Source: JBJMLO01 sp045805265 (lineage in GTDB: Bacteria > Actinomycetota > UBA4738 > JACQTL01). Taken from it: 64,000 nt of DNA. The stretch spans positions 62,001-126,000 of the forward strand of contig JBJMLO010000013.1 of the NCBI GenBank assembly GCA_045805265.1, given 5' to 3'. A program made the translations under genes and the position numbers. The notes below the pieces were generated by a model, which ran no database searches, was not told the DNA's origin, and saw only the letters and a program-made list of their open reading frames with translations. Positions 25,091 through 33,982 of the stretch are shown one piece after another (position 1 is the first letter of the stretch; each line of letters begins with the position of its first letter).

Positions 25091-26323
25091 CTAGGTCCTC
25101 GCCTTCTGGCGTTCCCCGTCGACCTCGTCCGGAAGCGGCGGCTCGGCCCGTCCGGTGAGATGCCCGCGCGCCACCGTCTCGTCGAACTGCCGGCCGACTG
25201 TTCCCCGTGGGATAGGGGCCGGGGCCGAAAGCCGCGGGACGAGGCGCCTCGCTGGACCGACTCGACTGCTGCCGAGTCCTGTTGGTTGGTGAGGTCCCAG
25301 AACTCAACCACGTAGCCGGGGTCGAAGCCGCTCCGGGCCACGTCCTAGGGCTGGAACAGCCACCGGCATTCGACCGCCGTCCTGTCCGGCGCGAACGGGC
25401 GGAGGAGGTGCGTCAGGACGTAGTCCGGGTGCAGGCTGATCCGGAGGTTGGGGAAGAGGCCGCAGCAGTAGACGTGCCGGCGCCGGTCGTCGTCGAGGCT
25501 CCGCGCGGCGTCCCCCGCTCTCGCCGTCAGGGACATCGTCGCCGCGTGGGGACGGAGGTCCAGCGACCCGCCGGCCCACAGCCCGTCCCGGACCAGGTCG
25601 TGGCCGCTGTCGGGGGCGTCACCCTGCACAGCTCCGGTTGGATGTTCGAGCAGTGGTAGCACTCCTGGTAGTTCTCGTGGAGGACCTTCCAGTTCGCGGT
25701 GACCACGTAGTGGCGCACCGCGCCAATCACCAGGCGTTCGGGCTCGTGGGGGACGACGAGCGCTTCGAGGTTGGCGATCCAGTCCGCCAACGGGGGAGGG
25801 TCACCGGAGGCGTTGACGAAGGCCCATCCGTGCCACTCGGCGACCGGCGCGGGCGACATCCGGCATGCGTCCTGGTCGAGGTCCGAGTACCCGGGCGCCC
25901 CAGGAGGCGGCCGTCCAGCCGGTACGCCCAGGCGTGGTACGGACACTGGATCGTGCTGCGGGACGCCGAGGCGCCGACCCTCGCCGACCTCCAGGAGCTC
26001 GCGTCCCCGGTGGCGGCAGATGGTGAAGAAGCCTCGGAGCGCGCCGTCCTCGCCCCGGACCAGCACCACCCCCTCGTCCCCGACGGCGAACGCGGCCGGT
26101 CGCCCGGCCGCGGGAGGTCGGCCGAGCGCCCCACACACACCCAGCCGTCGGCGAAGAACGTTCGCTGTTCCCAGGCGAACACGTCCGGCGACGTGTGCGC
26201 GGCGCCGGGAAGAGCGAAGCTCCGGCCGAGCGGACGCAGGACGGCTCCCAGCTGCTCGCGGTCGGCGACGGACAGCGGAACCCCTTCCGCCAGCGAAGCC
26301 TCTGGATCGCGGTGGTCGAGCAT
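25091..26323 (-). pseudogene. Broken Rieske oxygenase alpha subunit, paralogue of the gene at 12723-13955
   Basis: The old start is ATG 26323 (MLDHRDPEASLAEGVPLSVA) and the old stop TAG 25091; the length almost equals the intact paralogue. Matching pieces are readable throughout: FALPGAAHTSPDVFAWEQRT, CRHRGRELL, EWHGWAFVNASGD, NENYQ-type iron site, GLFPNLRISLHPDYVLTHLL and GFDPGYVVEFWDLTNQQD. Several frameshifts separate them and an in-frame TAG occurs at about 25347 after CRWLFQP. In the iron site HCSNIQPEL, the second His ligand has become Gln. The gene is therefore inactive both by frame and by active-site loss. Confidence 0.85.
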
Positions 26324-26400
26324 CGGCGGCCACTGTACCCCCGGCGCCGCCGGGCCCGCACCGCAGGCCGGGTCGCGATCGCCCAGCGGTGTCGCGTCGG

Positions 26401-27843
26401 CTACCGTGGCCCCCAGTGGTAGCCCAGCGCCCGCGGCGTGCGGGCCATCAGCCGGGCGGGGAGCGGCGCGCGCCGGCCCTCCTCCGCCGCGTTGTCGGAG
26501 CGGACGATGGCCTCCCGCACGAGGAACCCGCCGAGCGTGCGGAGCGGCTCGGGGGGGAACCGTCGCGGCCGGTGCCCGACCAGCGGCAACCGCGTCCACT
26601 CGTCATCCCGGTCGGTGGCGAGCCCGGCGAGGATCCGGCCGCCGAGGTGGCTCGGCGCCACCCCGTTGCCCGAGTACCCCACCCCGAAATGGACGCTCCC
26701 GCCCGCCATGGTCCCGAAGAACGGGAAGTGGGACGGGGACATGTCGATGGGGCCGCCCCATGAATCCTCGATGGGCACGTCGCGGAAGCTCGGGAACGTG
26801 CGGCGGAGCCCGGCCGCGGCCCGCCGCGCCGACTCCAGGTCGTGCGTGAACCGGTCGCCCACGCGCGAGCCCACGGCCGCCCGGCCGCCCCCGCCGCCGA
26901 ACGCGATCCGGCCGTCGGGCGTGGTGCGGTAGTAGTGCAGGGAGGACCGCGAGTCGGTGATGCACTCGCCGCCCGTCCACCCCAGCTCCCGGAGCCGCTC
27001 CGGCGCCGGGGCCGTCAGGACGATGTAGCTGCCGAACGTCACCAGCCGGGGGCGGAGCTCGGGCAGCGCGCTGGCCCACGCGTTCAGCGCCACCACGGCC
27101 CGGCCCGCCCGGACGCGGCCGCCCGGGGCCTCGGCCTCGACGCCCGGCCCGGCCCGGAACCGGCGCACCGGAGTCCCCTCGTAGATCCGGACCCCCCGGT
27201 CCAGCAGGACCCGGCGCAGGCCGAGCGCCAGCCGCGCCGGCTGGACGGTCGCGCCGTCGCGCATCACGACGCCTTCCCGGAAGACCGGGGACGCGCACCG
27301 CCTCCGAAGGTCCTCCCCGGACACCTCGACGAGCTCCTCGCCGGCGCCGAGCCGGCCGGCCTCACGGACCGAGTCCCGCCAGGCGCCGTCCTGCCCGGGC
27401 GCGGCCGAGACGTCGAGATACCCCCCGGGGGTGTACCAGGCGTCCACGCCGCGCTCAACGCACCACGCCCCGATGTCCCGGATGCTCCGCCCGAGTGCCC
27501 GGCAGGTGGCGAGCGCGCCCTGCTCGCCGAACAGCTCGACCTGGTCGGGCAGCTCGTCCCACCACCCGGTGCAGAAGCCGCCGTTGCGGCCGCTGGCGCC
27601 CCCGCCGCAGATGTCTCGTTCCAGGATCGCGACGCGGATCCCCGGGTCGTGCTCGGTCAGGAAGTACGCGGACCACATCCCGGTGAACCCGCCGCCGAGG
27701 ATCACGACGTCGGCCTCGACGTCGTCCTCGAGCGGTGGACGGGGCGTGATCGGGTCGGCGGCGAGCGCCTCCCGCAGCCACCACGCCCGCCGCCCGCCCG
27801 GCGGCGGGACCTCCCCCGGGCCGGGCCGGGCCCCGGACGTCAC
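26401..27843 (-). CDS. FAD-dependent amine oxidase, DAO family (gamma-glutamylputrescine oxidase-like)
   Basis: GTG 27843 overlaps the stop of the upstream polyphosphate kinase gene (GTGA) and gives 480 residues. FAD-binding motifs are intact: ADVVILGGGFTGMWSAYFL near residue 45, then LERDICGGGASGRNGGF, a motif shared with PuuB/OrdL oxidases. The C-terminus has GPIDMSPSHFPFFG and GYSGNGVAPSHLGGRILAGL, also typical. Such enzymes oxidise a C-N bond of putrescine derivatives or N-methyl amino acids to an aldehyde. It was probably once followed by the Rieske gene that is now a pseudogene, so it belongs functionally with the island at 5.7-21 kb. Confidence 0.85.
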   Translation of the reverse strand: MTSGARPGPGEVPPPGGRRAWWLREALAADPITPRPPLEDDVEADVVILGGGFTGMWSAYFLTEHDPGIRVAILERDICGGGASGRNGGFCTGWWDELPDQVELFGEQGALATCRALGRSIRDIGAWCVERGVDAWYTPGGYLDVSAAPGQDGAWRDSVREAGRLGAGEELVEVSGEDLRRRCASPVFREGVVMRDGATVQPARLALGLRRVLLDRGVRIYEGTPVRRFRAGPGVEAEAPGGRVRAGRAVVALNAWASALPELRPRLVTFGSYIVLTAPAPERLRELGWTGGECITDSRSSLHYYRTTPDGRIAFGGGGGRAAVGSRVGDRFTHDLESARRAAAGLRRTFPSFRDVPIEDSWGGPIDMSPSHFPFFGTMAGGSVHFGVGYSGNGVAPSHLGGRILAGLATDRDDEWTRLPLVGHRPRRFPPEPLRTLGGFLVREAIVRSDNAAEEGRRAPLPARLMARTPRALGYHWGPR

Positions 27844-28685
27844 CGCAGCACCGCCGCGTGGTCCGGCACGTAGGTGTAGGCCTCCCTCGGCGGGCGGACG
27901 TACCCCTCGTCGCTCTGGCGCTTCGGGAGCTTCACGGAGGGGAGCGGCTTCGCCACGTACGGCACCCGCGTCAGGAGGTGGGCCATGCAGTTGAGGCGCG
28001 CCGCCCGCTTGTCGTCCGCCTCCACGACGAACCACGGCGCGTCGGGGATGTCCGTGTGCACGAACATCTCGTCCTTCGCCCTGGAGTAGTCGATCCAGTT
28101 CGTCCTCGACGACAGGTCGGTGCCGGACAGCTTCCACCGCCGCATGGGGTCGTCGATGCGCGCCTCGAACCGGCGGGCCTGTTCCTCGTCGCTCACCGAG
28201 AACCAGTACTTCGTGAGCAGGATCCCGTCGTCGACCAGCAGCCGCTCGAAGATCGGGCACTGCCGCAGGAACCGCTGGTGCTCGGCCGGCGTGCAGAACC
28301 CGAGGACCTTCTCGACGCCGGCGCGGTTGTACCAGCTCCGGTCGAACAGGACCATCTCTCCGGCCGCCGGGAGCTCGGCCACGTAGCGCTGGAAGTACCA
28401 CTGGGTCCGCTGGCGCTCGGTGGGCACCGGCAGCGCGACGATGCGGGCGATCCGGGGGTTGAGGTGCTCGGTGATGCGTTTGATGGTGCCGCCCTTCCCG
28501 GCCGCGTCCCGGCCCTCGAAGATGACCACGACCCGGGCGCCGGATTCCCGCACCCACTCGGTCATCTTCACCAGCTCCTCCTGCAGGCGAAGGAGCTCCT
28601 GCTCGTAGATCCCGCGGGGGACCCGGGCGGCGCGCCCGTCGTCCCGGGGCTTCCCGCGATCGCGATCGGACTTCCGTGTGCTCAT
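27840..28685 (-). CDS. ppk2: Polyphosphate kinase 2 family protein
   Basis: ATG 28685 starts a 281-residue protein. It has the PPK2 Walker A (FEGRDAAGKGGTIKRIT, about 55-70), the lid-region and Walker B pattern VLFDRSWYNRAGVEKVLGFC near residue 115, and TKYWFSVSDEEQ. PPK2 enzymes use polyphosphate to phosphorylate nucleoside mono- or diphosphates, or run in reverse. A single-domain enzyme of this size belongs to the class I type, most likely acting on nucleoside diphosphates; the class is inferred. It lies between gpsA and the amine oxidase on the same strand. Confidence 0.9.
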   Translation of the reverse strand: MSTRKSDRDRGKPRDDGRAARVPRGIYEQELLRLQEELVKMTEWVRESGARVVVIFEGRDAAGKGGTIKRITEHLNPRIARIVALPVPTERQRTQWYFQRYVAELPAAGEMVLFDRSWYNRAGVEKVLGFCTPAEHQRFLRQCPIFERLLVDDGILLTKYWFSVSDEEQARRFEARIDDPMRRWKLSGTDLSSRTNWIDYSRAKDEMFVHTDIPDAPWFVVEADDKRAARLNCMAHLLTRVPYVAKPLPSVKLPKRQSDEGYVRPPREAYTYVPDHAAVLR

Positions 28686-28718
28686 GTGCCCCCCACCTCC
28701 GGTCGTGTCCCTCTGTCT

Positions 28719-29717
28719 CTAGCCCGGCTCGGCCTCGTGGCCCGGCGCCGTCAGCATCAGGCCCTCGTACGCGTCCTGGACCGCCAGCCGGCCCGTGACC
28801 ACCCCCTGGATCCTGGAGCAGATCGGGAGCTCGATCCCCCCGAACCGCTCGGCGAGCTCCATGACGAGCGAGGCGGTCTTCACCCCCTCCGCCACCATGG
28901 TCATCTCGCCGAGGATCTCGTCGAGCGAGCGCCCCTTCCCCAGCTGCTCGCCGACGTGCCGGTTCCGGCTGTGGGGGCTGATGCACGTCACCATCAGGTC
29001 GCCCATCCCGGCCAGGCCCGAGAACGTGAGCGGATCGCCCCCCATGGCCACCCCCAGCCGGGTCAGCTCGGCCAGGCCCCGCGTGATGACCATCGAGCGG
29101 GTGTTGTCGCCGACGCCCAGCCCCTGGGCCATCCCGGCCGCGATGGCGATCACGTTCTTCAGGGCGCCACCGACCTCGCACCCCACCACGTCGTGGTTCG
29201 TGTAGATCCGGAACAGCCCCCTGCGCAGGACGCCCTGCAGCGCCGCGGCCACGGAGAGGTCCTCGGTGGCGATCACGCTCGCGGCCGCGTAGCCGGCCAT
29301 GATCTCCCGGGCGATGTTCGGCCCGGTGAGGGCCGCCGCCGGACGGCCGGGGAGGACGTCCTTGATCACCTCGGTCATGCGCAGGTGTGAATCGCGCTCG
29401 AACCCCTTGGTCAGGCTCACGACGGGGACCCACGGGCGCACGAACTCCCGGGACCGCTCCAGGACCTCCCGGAAGCCGTCCGACGGCACCCCGACGACCA
29501 GGACGTCGGCGGAGGACGCCGCCTCCTCCAGGTCGGACGTCGCCGCGAGCCGCTCCGGCAGCGGGAACCCCTCGAGGTAGCGCGAGTTCTCGTGCCGCTC
29601 GACGATCTCCTTGACGACCTCGTCGCTGCGCGCCCACAACGTGGTCGGGTTCCGCTTCGATGCGATCGAGGCCACCGTCGTGCCCCACGATCCCGCGCCG
29701 AGCACCGTGACGTTCAC
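28719..29717 (-). CDS. gpsA: NAD(P)-dependent glycerol-3-phosphate dehydrogenase
   Basis: GTG 29717 is preferred over GTG 29726 because an AGGTGA site lies 5 bp upstream of it. The 332-residue protein starts with the Rossmann motif VTVLGAGSWGTT, has the LTGPNIAREI segment near residue 140, and the catalytic-lysine stretch GCEVGGALKNVIAIAAGMA near residue 190. It reduces dihydroxyacetone phosphate to sn-glycerol 3-phosphate for phospholipid synthesis. It is the first gene of a minus-strand run with ppk2 and the amine oxidase, and it diverges from a VOC-family gene. Confidence 0.93.
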   Translation of the reverse strand: MNVTVLGAGSWGTTVASIASKRNPTTLWARSDEVVKEIVERHENSRYLEGFPLPERLAATSDLEEAASSADVLVVGVPSDGFREVLERSREFVRPWVPVVSLTKGFERDSHLRMTEVIKDVLPGRPAAALTGPNIAREIMAGYAAASVIATEDLSVAAALQGVLRRGLFRIYTNHDVVGCEVGGALKNVIAIAAGMAQGLGVGDNTRSMVITRGLAELTRLGVAMGGDPLTFSGLAGMGDLMVTCISPHSRNRHVGEQLGKGRSLDEILGEMTMVAEGVKTASLVMELAERFGGIELPICSRIQGVVTGRLAVQDAYEGLMLTAPGHEAEPG

Positions 29718-29820
29718 CGATGTCACCTCGCTGTCTGGTCCGGCCCCGAAGGCTACCTTCCGCGGGGCCCCCGATCGACTCCGGGTTGACGGCGGGCGCG
29801 ACCCGAGGTGGAGTGCACCG

Positions 29821-30210
29821 GTGTTCGAGGCGCTCGACTTCCTGTACATACCGAGCCGCGACGTAGCCTCCGACACGCGGTATTTCCACGAGGTGCTGGG
29901 GGCCGAGGTCGTGTTCGCGGTGGACGGGATGGGCGCCCGGGTGGCCGCGCTCCGGATGGCCGAGGGACCGCCGCTGTTCCTGCTGGCGGACCACCTGGAT
30001 GGTGAGCGCCCGATCCTCGTGTACCGGGTCGCCGACCTGGAGGCGACGGTGGCCGAGCTGGAGTCGCGCGGCTGGGAACCCGAGGGAACCTTCGAGATCC
30101 CACCCGGGCCGTGCTGCTCGTTCGCGACGCCGGCCGGCCACCGGCTGGCGGTGTACGAGCTCACGCGTCCCGAGGTGGTCGCGCACTTCGAGGGCCGCCG
30201 GGACTTCTGA
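29821..30210 (+). CDS. VOC (glyoxalase/bleomycin-resistance/dioxygenase) superfamily protein
   Basis: GTG 29821 follows a GAGGTGGAG site. The 129-residue product fits one VOC module: betaalphabetabetabeta strands DFLYIPSRDVASDTRYFHEVLG, then LYR-type ADLEATVAELESRGW, and a final TPAGHRLAVYEL containing the C-terminal Glu often used as metal ligand. No specific substrate motif is visible. It is divergent from gpsA and precedes a secreted repeat protein by about 80 bp. Confidence 0.75.
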   Translation: MFEALDFLYIPSRDVASDTRYFHEVLGAEVVFAVDGMGARVAALRMAEGPPLFLLADHLDGERPILVYRVADLEATVAELESRGWEPEGTFEIPPGPCCSFATPAGHRLAVYELTRPEVVAHFEGRRDF

Positions 30211-30287
30211 CCCGGCGACCCGGACGCGTCCGGGGAAGAACTTCCCTTGACGACTCGGCGGCGGCAGGGTTGCATGGCGCGGAACCG

Positions 30288-31673
30288 ATGGCCGGGGCGA
30301 GCACACGGAGGGCGGGGCGGAGGCGCGGGTGGTGGGCGCCGGTGCTGACGATGGCGCTCCTGGCGCTGCAGGCGGCTCCCGCGAGGGCCGTGACGAACTC
30401 CGACCTCGACTCGTCGTTCGGTGGGGACGGCGAGGTGCTCACGACGTTCGGGGGGCCGTCCGGCGCGACCTCGGTGGCGTTCACGCCGCAGGGGATCCTG
30501 GTGGCGGGGGTGGCGTCGCCGCGCAACGCCCCGGCCCGGATCGCGCTGGCCCGGTATCGGATGGATGGCTCGCTCGACCCGACGTTCGGGGGCGACGGGA
30601 AGGTGACCACCGTGTTCGAGGCGGGCCAGGTCACCACCGTGGACGTCCTGCGGCTGCCCAGCGGCCAGTTCGTGGTGGGGGCGACGGTGGAGTCCTCGGC
30701 CCTCGCCCGCTTCGCGCTGGCCCGGTACCGGCCCAACGGTTCCCTGGATCCCTCGTTCGGCACCTCCGGCAGGGTGGTCGCGGGACTGGGCCGCGGGAGG
30801 TGGTTCCTCCGGGACGTCATCCACCAGGCGAACGGCAAGCTGGTGGCCGGCGGCCTGCGGATCACCGTCGACCCGGATTCGGGAAAGCAGATCAGCAGGT
30901 TCGCCGTGGCCCGGTTCCTGCCGGACGGCCGGGTCGACCGCGCCTACGGCGTCCAGGGCGCCATCGTGACCGCCTTCCACACCGGATCGTCGCACGCCAA
31001 CGACCCGGACTCCGGTGTGAACGGCCTCGCGGTCGACGTGCAGGGCCGGACGGTGGCGGCGGGCTGGACCTCGCCGGACTCCTGCCACTACCGGTGGGCG
31101 CTGGCCCGGTACCGGGCCGACGGCGGCCTCGACGCGACGTTCAGCGGCGACGGGCGCGTCGTCACCGCCTTCCAGCACAACGACTCCCGCGCCACCGCCG
31201 TGGCCGTCGGCGACGACAACCGCATCTCGGTGGCGGGGGCGACCACGTCCCGGGGCTGCGACGGCAATCCGGGCCCGGACACCGGCAGCGCGGCCCTGGC
31301 CCGGTACGGCGAGGGCGGGCGGCTGGACCAGTCCTTCGGCGGCGACGGGCGGGTCACGTCGGTGTTCCTCGGCACGGAGCGCGCCGACGCCCACTACGAG
31401 GACCTGGCGCTGATGGAGGGCGGGTTCATCGCGGCGACCGGGTCGGCCCACGACGGCGACAACCAGTTCATCGTGGTCGTGGGCGAGTACGTGCGCTCGG
31501 GATCGCTCAACAAGGCGTTCTCGGGGGATGGGAAGGCCAAGGCCCGGGGGCCGTACGAGGTCGCCGTGGGGAGCGGCATCACGGTGGACCCCGACGGCCG
31601 GCCGATCGTGGCGGGCTCGACGTTCGGCCCGCTGCACCAGAGCCGCTTCCTGGTGGCCCGGTTCCTGGCGTAG
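30288..31673 (+). CDS. Secreted delta-60 repeat (beta-propeller) protein
   Basis: ATG 30288 starts a 461-residue protein with a signal peptide ending AAPARAVT. The mature part is made of about seven to eight repeats of roughly 55 residues. Each has the pattern FALARYRPNGSLDPSFGTSG with a following GRVV strand, the delta-60 repeat found in long bacterial surface proteins. The fold is a propeller; no catalytic motif is seen. It is the last gene before the tRNA-Val/thrS unit. Confidence 0.85.
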   Translation: MAGASTRRAGRRRGWWAPVLTMALLALQAAPARAVTNSDLDSSFGGDGEVLTTFGGPSGATSVAFTPQGILVAGVASPRNAPARIALARYRMDGSLDPTFGGDGKVTTVFEAGQVTTVDVLRLPSGQFVVGATVESSALARFALARYRPNGSLDPSFGTSGRVVAGLGRGRWFLRDVIHQANGKLVAGGLRITVDPDSGKQISRFAVARFLPDGRVDRAYGVQGAIVTAFHTGSSHANDPDSGVNGLAVDVQGRTVAAGWTSPDSCHYRWALARYRADGGLDATFSGDGRVVTAFQHNDSRATAVAVGDDNRISVAGATTSRGCDGNPGPDTGSAALARYGEGGRLDQSFGGDGRVTSVFLGTERADAHYEDLALMEGGFIAATGSAHDGDNQFIVVVGEYVRSGSLNKAFSGDGKAKARGPYEVAVGSGITVDPDGRPIVAGSTFGPLHQSRFLVARFLA

Positions 31674-31801
31674 CCGCGATGGCCGGGACGTCCCTCCGGG
31701 ACCTCATCGCGCCGGGACGGAGTAGGCGTGCTCGGTTCGCTATCCGGACGGGAGTGTCCATATCCGAGGCCCATCGGGTGTAGAATCCCCAGCGTAGACG
31801 T

Positions 31802-31819
31802 CCGAACCGCAAGGTTCGG
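31802..31819 (+). ncRNA. GCAA-capped hairpin preceding a terminator (possible small RNA element)
   Basis: CCGAACC-GCAA-GGTTCGG is a perfect 7-bp stem closed by a GNRA tetraloop, 4 bp before a strong terminator hairpin. A TAGAAT box at 31781-31786 could be a -10 element giving a transcript of about 70 nt. No clear -35 is seen, so a separate small RNA is only a possibility. Confidence 0.35.
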
Positions 31820-31823
31820 GCCC

Positions 31824-31862
31824 GACGGCGGCGCGACGCGGGCACGCGCCGCCGTCCCTTTT
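31824..31862 (+). terminator. Rho-independent terminator upstream of tRNA-Val
   Basis: GACGGCGGCGCG (31824-31835) and CGCGCCGCCGTC (31845-31856) form a perfect 12-bp stem with a 9-nt loop, followed by CCTTTT. It would end transcription coming from the delta-60 repeat gene or from a short transcript started near 31790. Confidence 0.8.
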
Positions 31863-31921
31863 GTGGCCCCGGATCCCCCAGCCGTGGGCCCTCCGGCCGG
31901 TGGTATGTTCGGAGCCCTCCC

Positions 31922-31993
31922 GGGCGCGTAGCTCAGCGGGAGAGCGCTCGCCTCACACGCGAGAGGTCGCTGGTTCAAATCCAGCCGCGCCCA
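31922..31993 (+). tRNA. tRNA-Val (anticodon CAC)
   Basis: The acceptor stem GGGCGCG pairs with CGCGCCC. The D-arm reads GCTCAGCGGGAGAGC, the anticodon arm CTCGC-CTCACAC-GCGAG has anticodon CAC (codon GUG), and the T-arm is CTGG-TTCAAAT-CCAG. The discriminator is A and CCA is not encoded. It lies 46 bp before thrS. Confidence 0.95.
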
Positions 31994-32039
31994 CCGGCAA
32001 CCACGACGGGCGGACCGGGGCCGATATCATGGCCGCTTC

Positions 32040-33971
32040 ATGCCGAAGCTGGAGCTGCCGGACGGGCGCACGGTCGACCTTCCCGAGGGGGAACCCGTCG
32101 CCGAGGTGCTGCCCGCCGAGGCCATCGCCGCGCGGTTCGCCGACGAGCTGGTCGACCTGAGCTTCGTCCCCTCCGAGGACGGCTCGGTGAGCCCGGTCAC
32201 GGTGGGGGAGCCGGACGGGCTCCACGTCCTGCGGCACTCCACCGCGCACGTCATGGCCCAGGCGGTGTGCGACCAGTTCCCGGGCGCGAAGTACGCCATC
32301 GGGCCCCCGATCCAGGACGGCTTCTACTACGACTTCGACCTGCCCGACACGCTGACGCCCGAGGATCTCCCGCGGATCGAGCGGCGGATGGCGGAGCTGG
32401 TGCAGCTCGACCAGCCGTTCGTGCGAGACGAGCTGTCGCGCGAGGACGCCCTGCTGCGCTTCGCCGACCAGCCGTACAAGCGGGAGATCATCGAGTCGCT
32501 CGACGAGAGCGAGGGCGCACTGGGCGACCGGGTCACGGTGTACCGGAACAACGGGTGGTCCGACCTGTGCCTCGGGCCGCACGTGCCCTCCAGCGGCCGG
32601 CTGGGGGTCTACAAGCTGCTGAACGTGGCCGGGGCGTACTGGCGGGGCGACGAGCACCGCCCACAGCTCCAGCGCATCTACGGCACGGCGTGGCCGTCCC
32701 AGGAGGAGCTCGACGAGCACCTCCACCGCCTCGAGGAGGCCGAGCGGCGTGACCACCGCAAGCTCGGGCGGCAGCTCGACCTGGTGACGTTCCCCGACGA
32801 GATCGGGGCCGGGCTGGCGGTGTGGCACCCCCGCGGCGGCATGTTCCGCAGGCAGCTGGAGGACTTCGTGCGGGAGGTCCACCTCCGCCACGGCTACGAG
32901 CTGGTGGCGACCCCCCACCTGGCGCGGGCCAACCTGTGGGCCACGTCCGGGCACCTCGAGAAGTACAGCGGGAACATGTACCCGCCCATGCAGGAGGCCG
33001 AGGGCGGCGAGTACTACGTCAAGCCCATGAACTGCCCCCTGCACGTGCTCATCTACCGGTCGCAGACGCGGTCGTACCGCGACCTCCCCATGCGGCTGTC
33101 GGAGCTCGGGACCGTGTACCGGTACGAGCGGCCCGGGACGCTCCACGGGCTGCTCCGCATCCGCGGGCTGACCATGGACGACGCGCACATCTTCTGCCGA
33201 CCCGACCAGCTGGTTGAGGAGATCCTGCGCGTCTTCGACCTCACGCTCGAGGTCCACCGGACCTTCGGGTTCGGCGACCCGGAGATCGAGCTGTCGACGA
33301 GGCCCGGCGAGGCCATCGGCGACGAGGAGATGTGGAAGCGGGCGACGGACATCCTGAAGGACTCGCTGGACGCCAGCGGGATGGCGTACACCGTGGCCGA
33401 GGGGGAGGGCGCGTTCTACGGCCCGAAGGTCGACTTCCACTTCCGGGACGCGATCGGCCGGCGGTGGCAGCTCACCACCGTCCAGTGCGACTTCGCGCTG
33501 CCGGAGCGGTTCGACATCGAGTACATGGGCGAGGACAACGAGCGCCACCGGCCGGTGATGATCCATCGCGCGATCCTCGGGTCGATCGAGCGGTTCGCCG
33601 GGGTCCTCATCGAGCACTATGCCGGGGCGTTCCCGCTGTGGCTGGCGCCCGAGCAGGTCCGGGTCCTGCCCATCGCAGACCGCCACGCCGAGGCCGCGCA
33701 CCTCCTGGCGGAGCGCCTCCGCGAGGCCGGCCTGCGTGCCCGGGTCGACGACTCGCGGGAGACGGTCCCGAAGAAGGTCCGCGCGGCGCAGCTCATGAAG
33801 ATCCCGTACACGCTGGTCGTGGGGGACCGCGAGATCGAGGCGGGGACGGTGTCGGTCCGGGACCGTGAGGGCCACGAGGTGCGCGGCGTCTCCCTCGACG
33901 ACTTCGTTTCGAAGGCGACCGAGGAAGCCGCGTCGCGGTCGCTGCAGCCCAGCTCCTTCGAGTCTTCGTAG
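32040..33971 (+). CDS. thrS: Threonyl-tRNA synthetase
   Basis: The 643-residue protein starts at ATG 32040 and has the full ThrRS layout. A TGS domain (residues 1-60) is followed by the editing domain with HSTAHVMAQAV and Y-x-GPHVPSSG, the class II catalytic core with zinc ligands in MNCPLH (Cys) and downstream His residues, motif 2 RYERPGTLHGLLRIRG, and motif 3 PVMIHRAILGSIERF. The C-terminal anticodon-binding domain has VRVLPIADRHAEAA. It charges tRNA-Thr. Together with the HIT gene just downstream it marks the start of the conserved actinobacterial thrS-HIT-pgsA-patA-pimA neighbourhood. Confidence 0.97.
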   Translation: MPKLELPDGRTVDLPEGEPVAEVLPAEAIAARFADELVDLSFVPSEDGSVSPVTVGEPDGLHVLRHSTAHVMAQAVCDQFPGAKYAIGPPIQDGFYYDFDLPDTLTPEDLPRIERRMAELVQLDQPFVRDELSREDALLRFADQPYKREIIESLDESEGALGDRVTVYRNNGWSDLCLGPHVPSSGRLGVYKLLNVAGAYWRGDEHRPQLQRIYGTAWPSQEELDEHLHRLEEAERRDHRKLGRQLDLVTFPDEIGAGLAVWHPRGGMFRRQLEDFVREVHLRHGYELVATPHLARANLWATSGHLEKYSGNMYPPMQEAEGGEYYVKPMNCPLHVLIYRSQTRSYRDLPMRLSELGTVYRYERPGTLHGLLRIRGLTMDDAHIFCRPDQLVEEILRVFDLTLEVHRTFGFGDPEIELSTRPGEAIGDEEMWKRATDILKDSLDASGMAYTVAEGEGAFYGPKVDFHFRDAIGRRWQLTTVQCDFALPERFDIEYMGEDNERHRPVMIHRAILGSIERFAGVLIEHYAGAFPLWLAPEQVRVLPIADRHAEAAHLLAERLREAGLRARVDDSRETVPKKVRAAQLMKIPYTLVVGDREIEAGTVSVRDREGHEVRGVSLDDFVSKATEEAASRSLQPSSFESS

Positions 33972-33982
33972 GGCATGGCGTC

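Noticed and set aside
26401..31637. Apparent giant minus-strand proteins (26401-30306 and 28719-31637).
   Set aside because: Only the 3' parts are real (amine oxidase and GpsA); the upstream parts are antisense to the VOC and delta-60 genes or shadow other genes.
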